12,170 bases of DNA from Bacteroidaceae bacterium (GTDB lineage: Bacteria > Bacteroidota > Bacteroidia > Bacteroidales > Bacteroidaceae). The stretch spans positions 1 to 12,170 of the forward strand of contig JAFVTT010000026.1 of NCBI GenBank assembly GCA_017503065.1. Direction: 5' to 3'. The position numbers were made by a program, and so were the translations under genes. Below are positions 8,110 through 12,170 of this stretch, piece after piece; the stretch's first letter is position 1; every line of letters starts with the position of its first letter. Under the pieces are notes generated by a model. The model worked only from the letters and a program-made list of their open reading frames with translations, was not told the origin of the DNA and did not search any database.

Positions 8110-8141
8110 CAAAGATACGCAAAAATAATCGGAAATGCAAA
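8110..8141 (-). promoter_or_regulatory. Bacteroidota-type promoter of the XRE regulator gene
   Basis: On the minus strand TTTG (complement of 8138-8141), exactly 20 nt, then TATCTTTG (complement of 8110-8117), a full match to TTTG-N(19-21)-TAnnTTTG. It lies 78-109 bp upstream of the ATG at 8032. A CGCAAA element lies between the boxes and a palindrome begins 8 bp beyond the -33 box. Confidence 0.7.
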
Positions 8142-8224
8142 GTTTCTAAACGTAAATCTAAATTTGCGTATCGCGATTGCATTTGCGTATTTGAATTTAC
8201 AAACCAAAGAACGGATTTGTAAAT
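8118..8224. promoter_or_regulatory. Candidate operator array upstream of the XRE regulator
   Basis: Repeated TTTRCGT-like elements occur in both orientations: CGCAAA at 8118-8123 inside the promoter, the palindrome ACGTAAAT-ctaa-ATTTGCGT at 8150-8169 (one mismatch), and direct copies of TTTGCGTAT at 8163 and 8182 (19 bp apart). There is also a perfect 9-bp inverted pair, ATTTACAAA (8195-8203) and TTTGTAAAT (8216-8224), and ATCGCGAT at 8170-8177 is a perfect 8-bp palindrome. The cluster overlaps and extends upstream of the promoter, as expected for autoregulation by a dimeric helix-turn-helix protein. The link is inference. Confidence 0.5.
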
Positions 8225-8821
8225 ACACATTCTCGTATCCGAATGGGCGAAAGGACGGCATCTTGAAGAAGTTAAAGGATTTTGGTTTTACTCCGTATTT
8301 CTTTATGGTTGATTTTTAGGGTGTTGTGTGCCTACATCCTTGTGAGTTGTTGATAACTCTGCCCCTCAGCCCTGCCCAAAGGGTATACGCACCGCATAAT
8401 GCATATTTTTGTGTAACCGCAATGTATTACAAGCTGGTTTACTGCCATTTACAACCGCATAAATTACGACCGAAAAATATGCGTTTGTGGTATGCAAACG
8501 TACATATTCACATTTCTGCACGCTTTATATTTGATTATTTGTCGTTGCAAACCGGGGCTGTTTTGCGTTTTGTAAATTCGGTATTCGGTATTTGCAAGTG
8601 CAAATTCCTGAAATCAGTATGGGAATATGAATGTGTAAATTTGTTAAATGTATATTTCAGAGGTGTGTCTGAAGCCTATTTTTGCCAGAATCCAGTTCTC
8701 CCCCACAGACGGCAGGAAGAAGGGATTTACGCGATTCTCAGCGAGTGGAAATCAGTGCTAAGTTGCTAATGTTTAGTAAAATGATGGCAAAAACGGGCAT
8801 CTGGCCCTTTGGGGCAAATAG
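8225..8821. other. Long intergenic region without a convincing gene
   Basis: No credible protein or RNA gene is seen. A plus-strand open frame at 8326-8769 (147 codons) has an improbable composition (Cys-, His- and Tyr-rich), no recognisable motif and no promoter, and it runs through palindromes. Structures present are ATATGCGTTTG (8477-8487) pairing with CAAACGTACATAT (8495-8507, 2-nt bulge) and the perfect palindrome ATTTGCA-AG-TGCAAAT at 8590-8605. ACCGC is also repeated at 8391, 8416 and 8454. These resemble the elements next to the XRE promoter and could be further binding sites or a decayed region. Confidence 0.5.
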
Positions 8822-8847
8822 AAAAAAAATGCCCCTAAAACGGGGCA
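8822..8847 (-). terminator. Rho-independent terminator after holA
   Basis: On the minus strand TGCCCC, a 6-nt loop, then GGGGCA (arms at 8830-8835 and 8842-8847 on the plus strand) followed by eight T residues (8822-8829). It lies 26 bp past the holA stop codon. A smaller GCCC/GGGC hairpin at 8804-8815 follows and may back it up. Confidence 0.88.
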
Positions 8848-8873
8848 CTTTTCCATGAAAACGACAAATAAAC

Positions 8874-9884
8874 CTATCCCAGAATGCGGTAAACCAGTTC
8901 CAGGAGCAATTCACCTGGCGGGGTTTTACATCCTCCTACTCCTTTGCTTGCCGCATCGGCTTGCCGGATGAGAGAAAGTATCTCCATTACCTGGCGACCG
9001 GTGTAGCATCGCATGGCAGGCATGATTTCATTACGCACCTTCCAGTCAGGTTTGCCCAACCACTGCGCCAATCCCTTGTCCGTTTTGTCGGGACTGTAGT
9101 AGGCCTGCATAAGGTCTGCGAAAAAAGAAAACATCATGCTCAGGGTTACGGGCATAGCAAAGGAGCGCGGATTGCTGCCAAAATATTTTACTATTTTTGC
9201 CGCCTGAGATTTGTTTTTTACGGCCAACGCGGCCAGGAGTTCGAAATTATTGAAGTCCTTGCTCATGCCGGTTTGGTCCTCCACAAGGGCCGCCGACACC
9301 CTACTCTCGCCCTCGGGCATGGCCACCAGCAGTTTGTCCAGTTCGCTGGACATGCGCATCAGGTCGGTACCCACATGCTCCACCAGCATCTGCGTGGCCT
9401 TCGGCTCTATGTCCTTGCCGGCAGACTTCAGGTAGCGCTGGATGAAGGAAGGTAATGAACTTTCGTAGACGCGCTTGCTTTCGAACACCACTCCCCCACA
9501 CTGCCCTATGGCCTTGTAGAGAGCCTTGCGCTTGTCCAGATTTCCGTTCTTGTGGCATAGCACCAGCACCGAGGTGGGTGCAGGGTTCTTGCAATAGGCG
9601 GCCAGTGCATCCTGCGAGGTGCGCATCTGCTGGAACTCCCTCACCACCACCAGGCGCTTCTCGCCCAGCATGGGGAACTGCTGGCATGTGTCGGCCACTC
9701 GCACTGCATCCACATCGCTTCCGTAGAGGAGTTCCATATCAAAGTCGCGGTTGGCCTCGGGCATCACCTTCTGGGTTATAGCCGCCTCCAGGCGGTCTAT
9801 ATAGTAAGGTTCCTCGCCCATCAGGCAATACACCGGGGCAATGGTGCCGGCCTTTATGGATTTAGTTATTTCTTCGTAGGTCAT
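8874..9884 (-). CDS. holA: DNA polymerase III, delta subunit
   Basis: Delta is the clamp-loader subunit that opens the beta sliding clamp during replication. The 336-residue length fits. The N-terminal AAA+-like domain begins MTYEEITKSIKAGTIAPVYCLMGEEPYYIDRLE, with the family's G-E-E-P-Y-x-I-D motif (23-30) for clamp contact and folding. Then come a middle stretch with LVVVREFQQM and NLDKRKALYKAI, the helical GTDLMRMSSELDKLL region, and a C-terminal collar domain ending in GELLLELVYRILG. Family sequence is poorly conserved, but the layout and the Bacteroidales neighbourhood with the amn-like gene support the call. It begins 124 bp after the amn-like stop on the same strand; the gap is filled by a 10-bp tandem repeat. 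A strong terminator follows. Confidence 0.93.
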   Translation of the reverse strand: MTYEEITKSIKAGTIAPVYCLMGEEPYYIDRLEAAITQKVMPEANRDFDMELLYGSDVDAVRVADTCQQFPMLGEKRLVVVREFQQMRTSQDALAAYCKNPAPTSVLVLCHKNGNLDKRKALYKAIGQCGGVVFESKRVYESSLPSFIQRYLKSAGKDIEPKATQMLVEHVGTDLMRMSSELDKLLVAMPEGESRVSAALVEDQTGMSKDFNNFELLAALAVKNKSQAAKIVKYFGSNPRSFAMPVTLSMMFSFFADLMQAYYSPDKTDKGLAQWLGKPDWKVRNEIMPAMRCYTGRQVMEILSLIRQADAASKGVGGCKTPPGELLLELVYRILG

Positions 9885-9900
9885 AATTGTTTGGCGGGGT

Positions 9901-10010
9901 ATAGGGGCTTATAGAGGTTCTGGGAGGTTCTATAGGTTATAGGAGGTCCTAGGTTCTCCTAGGGTGTCCTAGGTCTTCCTAGGTCTTCCTAGGATTTCAT
10001 AGTCCTTCCT
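9901..10010. repeat. 10-bp degenerate tandem repeat between amn-like gene and holA
   Basis: About eleven 10-bp units in strict register, best written AGGTCTTCCT. Units at 9971 and 9981 are identical, and neighbours differ by a few bases. The palindrome CCTAGG recurs at 9948, 9958, 9968, 9978 and 9988, exactly 10 bp apart. On the left the units decay to ATAGAGGTTC and TGGGAGGTTC; on the right the array reaches the first two bases of the amn-like stop codon (complement of CTA at 10009-10011). There is no coding signal. Confidence 0.88.
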
Positions 10011-10785
10011 AATAATCGAATTTCAGGTGGCGCACGGTCTTCTTCTCGTCGCGAATCATCTCCAGGGCCTCTATGCCTATAAGTACGTGCGTGCGCACGA
10101 AGTTGCGTGTAACCTCGTTGTCGCTCTCCGATGTCTTCACGCCCTCGGGAGTCATGGGGTTGTCAGAGACGAGCAGCAGTGCCCCCGTGGGTATGCGGTT
10201 GGCAAAGCCGCAGGTGAAGAGCGTTGCCGTCTCCATGTCCACGGCCATGGCGCGGGTGGTGCGCAGATAATTCTTGAAGTCGTCGTCGTGCTCCCACACC
10301 CTGCGGTTGGTGGTGAACACGGTTCCCGTCCAGTAGTCGAGGCCCATGTCGCGTATGGTGGACGACACGGCACGCTGGAGCATGAAGGCAGGCAGGGCGG
10401 GCACCTCGGGCGGGAAGTAGTCGTTGCTCGTTCCCTCGCCCCTTATGCCGGCAAGCGGCAGAATCAGGTCTCCGCGCTGGCTCTTGCGGCTCAGCCCTCC
10501 GCACTTGCCCAGAAACAGGCATGCCTTGGGGTGTATGGCAGAGAGCAGGTCCATGACGATGGCTGCATTGGGACTGCCCATACCGAAGTTTATTATGGTC
10601 AGGTTGCCCGCCGTGGCCATGCGCATGTTGGACTTGTAGTCGGGTTTCTCCAGTGCGAAGTGCTCGCAGAAGATGTCCACGTAGTTGTTGAAGTTGGTCA
10701 GCAAGATGTACTCGCCAAAGTCCTCCAACGGGTGGTTGGTGTACCTGGGCAACCAGTTTTCAACTATTTCCTGCTTGGTTTTCAT
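10009..10785 (-). CDS. amn: AMP nucleosidase-like nucleoside phosphorylase-fold protein
   Basis: Predicted to hydrolyse AMP to adenine and ribose 5-phosphate, on the basis of the AMN-like branch of the PNP/UDP phosphorylase family. At 258 residues it is about half the length of E. coli Amn and lacks that enzyme's extra N-terminal domain; short forms are normal in Bacteroidales. Visible: GMGSPNA (68-74), GKCGGL (93-98), GEGTSNDYFPPEVPA (116-130), TGTVFTTNRRV, the substrate-binding VDMETATLF (182-190) and SDNP with Asp208 as likely catalytic acid. I chose ATG at 10785 (M-K-T-K-Q-E-I-V-E-N-W). An in-frame ATG at 10878 adds an unrelated hydrophobic extension and lies upstream of the TAACTTTG promoter box. 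Cotranscription with holA is plausible. A related 5'-methylthioadenosine-type nucleosidase activity cannot be excluded. Confidence 0.88.
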   Translation of the reverse strand: MKTKQEIVENWLPRYTNHPLEDFGEYILLTNFNNYVDIFCEHFALEKPDYKSNMRMATAGNLTIINFGMGSPNAAIVMDLLSAIHPKACLFLGKCGGLSRKSQRGDLILPLAGIRGEGTSNDYFPPEVPALPAFMLQRAVSSTIRDMGLDYWTGTVFTTNRRVWEHDDDFKNYLRTTRAMAVDMETATLFTCGFANRIPTGALLLVSDNPMTPEGVKTSESDNEVTRNFVRTHVLIGIEALEMIRDEKKTVRHLKFDY

Positions 10786-10795
10786 GGTTTTTACA

Positions 10796-10803
10796 TACCT
10801 TTG
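10796..10803 (+). promoter_or_regulatory. -7 box for the plus-strand KilA-N/nuclease-fold unit
   Basis: TACCTTTG is a full match to TAnnTTTG. It lies 54 bp before the KilA-N fragment's ATG. The -33 position shows only CTTG (10774-10777, spacing 18), inside the 5' end of the amn-like gene. It faces the amn-like -7 box with 6 bp between the two. Confidence 0.45.
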
Positions 10804-10809
10804 TATGTG

Positions 10810-10817
10810 CAAAGTTA
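10810..10817 (-). promoter_or_regulatory. -7 box for the amn-like gene
   Basis: The minus strand reads TAACTTTG (complement of CAAAGTTA), a full match to TAnnTTTG, 24 bp upstream of the ATG at 10785. The -33 region has only a partial ATTG (complement of 10836-10839, spacing 18). The position supports the start at 10785 over 10878. Confidence 0.5.
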
Positions 10818-10857
10818 GACAAAAATCCGATATTACAATCCTATAGTCAAAAAAGAT

Positions 10858-11097
10858 ATGGCAAAAATCACCGTTCAAGACACCAGTGTAAGCATAATTT
10901 CCTCCAATGAGAAAGACTATATCTCATTAACAGATATTGCAAAATACAAAAGCGACGAACCAAACACCGTTATCGGCAATTGGATGCGCAATAGAAACAC
11001 CATCGAATATCTGGGAGTGTGGGAAAGTCTGTACAATCCGAATTTCAACCCCACCGAATTCGAGGGGTTTAAGAAGAATGCTCTATGCTGGAACTGA
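10858..11097 (+). pseudogene. Truncated KilA-N domain gene (5' remnant)
   Basis: The 79-codon frame begins MAKITVQDTSVSIISSNEKD, then YISLTDIAKYK, then GNWMRNRNTIEYLGVWESLYNPNFNPTEFEGFKKN. This is the start of Bacteroidales KilA-N proteins, phage-related DNA-binding proteins usually about 260-280 residues long. After FKKN, where full proteins continue into the rest of the KilA-N domain, this frame ends in A-L-C-W-N and a stop. The last 13 bases overlap the start of the nuclease-fold gene in another frame, so the deletion junction appears to be at that gene's start. AT-rich composition contrasts with the GC-rich gene that follows. A working protein is unlikely, but the frame may be translated and act as an upstream reading frame for the next gene. 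Confidence 0.75.
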
Positions 11098-11540
11098 ACC
11101 TCCCCCCTGCCGACATACGATTGGAAAGGCGCCAGGACCGCCTCCACATCTGGGACTTTGTGCGCCGCCGCTGGGTGGTGCTCACGCCCGAGGAATGGGT
11201 GCGGCAGCATTTCTCGCACTGGATGACGGAGCATCTGGGCTACCCCCTGGCCCGCCTAGGGCACGAGATAAGCCTGGAGCAGAACGGCATGCAGCGCCGT
11301 GCCGATGCCGTATTCTACGACCATGACGGGCGCCCGCTCATCATCGTGGAGTTCAAGGCTCCGCACATCAGCATCAGCCAGAAGACCTTCGACCAGATAA
11401 GCCGCTACAACATGGTTCTGCAGGTGCCCTACCTCATCGTGAGCAACGGCATGCAGCACTTCTGCCTGCACGTAAGGGAGGAGGGCATGGAGTTCCTGCG
11501 CGAGATACCGAGGTACGGGGAGATATGCGGTGAGAGATAA
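11085..11540 (+). CDS. Stand-alone HsdR N-terminal-type PD-(D/E)XK protein
   Basis: A 151-residue protein of the type I restriction R-subunit N-terminal family (HSDR_N_2 type), common as a single-domain protein in Bacteroidota. Predicted nuclease-fold residues are intact: Asp74 in RRADAVFYD, then Glu89-Phe-Lys91 in IIVEFKAP, and the QxxxY motif Gln104-Ile-Ser-Arg-Tyr108. The N terminus (MLELNLPP, WDFVRRRWVVLTPEEWVRQH) matches what I recall of full-length family members, so ATG 11085 is the likely start and the protein looks complete. No HsdM, HsdS or helicase domain is nearby, so it is not a working type I restriction enzyme; the biological role is unknown. Its start codon lies inside the end of the KilA-N remnant. 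Confidence 0.88.
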   Translation: MLELNLPPADIRLERRQDRLHIWDFVRRRWVVLTPEEWVRQHFSHWMTEHLGYPLARLGHEISLEQNGMQRRADAVFYDHDGRPLIIVEFKAPHISISQKTFDQISRYNMVLQVPYLIVSNGMQHFCLHVREEGMEFLREIPRYGEICGER

Positions 11541-11567
11541 AGATGACTTTAGGCAGTCAACCTTTCC

Positions 11568-11588
11568 GGCTTTTCCGGTAAAAAAGCC
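11568..11588 (+). terminator. Weak hairpin after the nuclease-fold gene
   Basis: GGCTTTT (11568-11574) pairs with AAAAGCC (11582-11588) around a 7-nt loop, 28 bp past the stop codon. The T-run is within the stem rather than after it, so termination would be inefficient. Confidence 0.3.
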
Positions 11589-11664
11589 AGCGAAACCTGG
11601 GCTAAATGTCACTCTTTCTGTATGGAAAGTGTTGTAAGAGGGGGAGTTTCCTTTAGGTGCGCTT

Positions 11665-11682
11665 ATAGTTCTAATGAACTAT
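11665..11682. other. Perfect short inverted repeat
   Basis: ATAGTTC (11665-11671) and GAACTAT (11676-11682) flank a TAAT loop, followed by CTTTCTTATT. It could be a weak plus-strand terminator or a protein-binding site. No gene adjoins it. Confidence 0.3.
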
Positions 11683-11703
11683 CTTTCTTATTATCATGGT
11701 TTT

Positions 11704-11897
11704 AGGACAGAGTATATACAGTTATGCAGTTATGCAGTTATTTTTTGCCCGGTTGACTATCTTGGTTGCTTTCTTACTAAATATATAGTTATTATATAAT
11801 ATTATAATATTATATAATAAAATTTCTTTTCATCCCTTTTCATACCCCTCAAAAAAAAACTGCATAACTGTATAACTGCATAACTGCATATAGTCCT
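11704..11897. repeat. Large inverted repeat built of 8-bp tandem units
   Basis: Left arm: AGGAC (11704-11708), then TATACAGT, TATGCAGT, TATGCAGT at 11715-11738 and a T-run to 11746. Right arm: A-run (11851-11859), then ACTGCATA, ACTGTATA, ACTGCATA, ACTGCATA at 11859-11890 and GTCCT (11893-11897). The arms are reverse complements apart from a 4-nt insertion and a shifted variant unit, and could form a stem of about 35-40 bp with a loop of about 104 nt. The loop contains a perfect 32-bp AT palindrome (11789-11820). There are no coding genes inside. Confidence 0.85.
11789..11820. repeat. Perfect 32-bp AT-only palindrome
   Basis: All 16 base pairs match around the centre between 11804 and 11805, with no G or C anywhere. 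It begins TTATTATATAATATTA and ends with the reverse complement of that. It is centrally placed inside the larger inverted repeat. Confidence 0.95.
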
Positions 11898-12170
11898 CTT
11901 TATGGTAATGTAAAGATATTTCAATCTCACCAAACGATGGGGGTTTTAACGACAACCGTACTGTTTGCTGAACGAATGTGCAAAAACAAGGTGAATACAT
12001 CAAGTTGATATTCAAGGGGTTATTTTTGATAAGCCATTCCTTGCCCCCTGCGTTTTTCGTTCACTTTCCGTTCTCACATCGCCTGTGAGATGCTGACATA
12101 TTGTCATGCGCCTGCTCATTCATGTTCACGGCTGATTCCATGCGAGGACCGAGTCTTGACGATACGAGGA

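Larger units (their letters stand above)
11541..12170. other. Terminal intergenic region without a confident gene
   Basis: This 630-bp stretch contains the hairpins and the large inverted repeat listed separately. From 11898 to about 12060 I see no gene. At the right edge a minus-strand frame enters from outside the window and is open for 35 codons until a TGA at 12061-12063 (complement of TCA), ending in HRRCENGK. It may be the 3' end of a gene beyond the window, but I do not recognise it and chance is possible. Confidence 0.4.

Noticed and set aside
8348..8356. DnaA-box-like sequence (TTATCAACA on the minus strand)
   Set aside because: A single copy with one mismatch to TTATCCACA, and no cluster, dnaA or dnaN nearby. 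The neighbouring holA is not an origin marker.
8326..8769. Plus-strand open frame of 147 codons in the long gap
   Set aside because: Unusual Cys/His/Tyr-rich composition, no family resemblance, no promoter pair, and it runs through palindromes that look regulatory. It begins with an ordinary ATG but nothing else supports it.
9901..10010. Possible CRISPR array or CRISPR-like repeats
   Set aside because: Units are 10 bp without unique spacers, and no cas genes are present. The 8- and 11-bp arrays fail for the same reason.
10786..10878. Upstream start for the amn-like gene at 10878
   Set aside because: The added 31 residues are not part of the family and would span the -7 box and the divergent promoter region. 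ATG 10785 gives the expected N terminus.
11085..11540. Part of a type I restriction-modification system
   Set aside because: Only the N-terminal nuclease-type domain is present. The protein appears complete at this length, and no methylase, specificity or helicase gene is in the window.
11704..11897. Insertion sequence or integron attachment site
   Set aside because: No transposase or integrase gene is present, and no clear target duplication is visible at the flanks. A non-autonomous element remains possible and is discussed as a finding.

Overview
This window comes from a member of the Bacteroidota, most likely order Bacteroidales (Prevotellaceae or Bacteroidaceae). Three things point there. 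The gene content is typical: thrS-infC-rpmI-rplT, a paired pyrK-pyrD, a short AMP-nucleosidase-like protein, a stand-alone HsdR-N-terminal-type protein near holA, and a KilA-N fragment. Several genes are preceded by the Bacteroidota promoter pattern (TTTG, about 20 nt, TAnnTTTG). Shine-Dalgarno sequences are not conspicuous. Protein-coding DNA is visibly GC-rich, while the long intergenic stretches are AT-rich and full of short tandem and inverted repeats.

Layout, left to right. Positions 1-3289 (+) carry a translation operon: threonyl-tRNA synthetase (5' end cut by the window edge), initiation factor IF3, and ribosomal proteins L35 and L20, closed by a clear terminator at 3321-3358. Positions 3406-5240 (+) hold a family 2 glycosyltransferase and a BASS-type membrane transporter that overlap by 4 bp. 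A hairpin at 5275-5307 separates them from the convergent pyrK-pyrD pair (7070 down to 5371, minus strand), which makes dihydroorotate dehydrogenase type B for pyrimidine synthesis. Upstream of pyrK lie two 77-bp tandem repeat units that carry promoter-like boxes, then an 11-bp tandem repeat array. A minus-strand XRE-type regulator (8032-7514) follows, with a promoter and a candidate operator array upstream.

Positions 8033-8873 contain no convincing gene. Next come holA (DNA polymerase III delta) and an AMP-nucleosidase-like gene, both minus strand, separated by a 10-bp tandem repeat array. Divergent from these are a truncated KilA-N gene and, overlapping its end, a stand-alone PD-(D/E)XK (HsdR-N type) gene. 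The last 630 bp have no confident gene. They hold a large inverted repeat made of 8-bp units around a perfect 32-bp AT palindrome.

Most of the window is housekeeping. The genes do not form a single system, and I see no complete defence, mobile or biosynthetic cluster. The least ordinary content is the intergenic DNA: tandem arrays with 8, 10 and 11 bp periods, promoter-bearing 77-bp repeats, and a KilA-N remnant wedged between the amn-like gene and the nuclease-fold gene.
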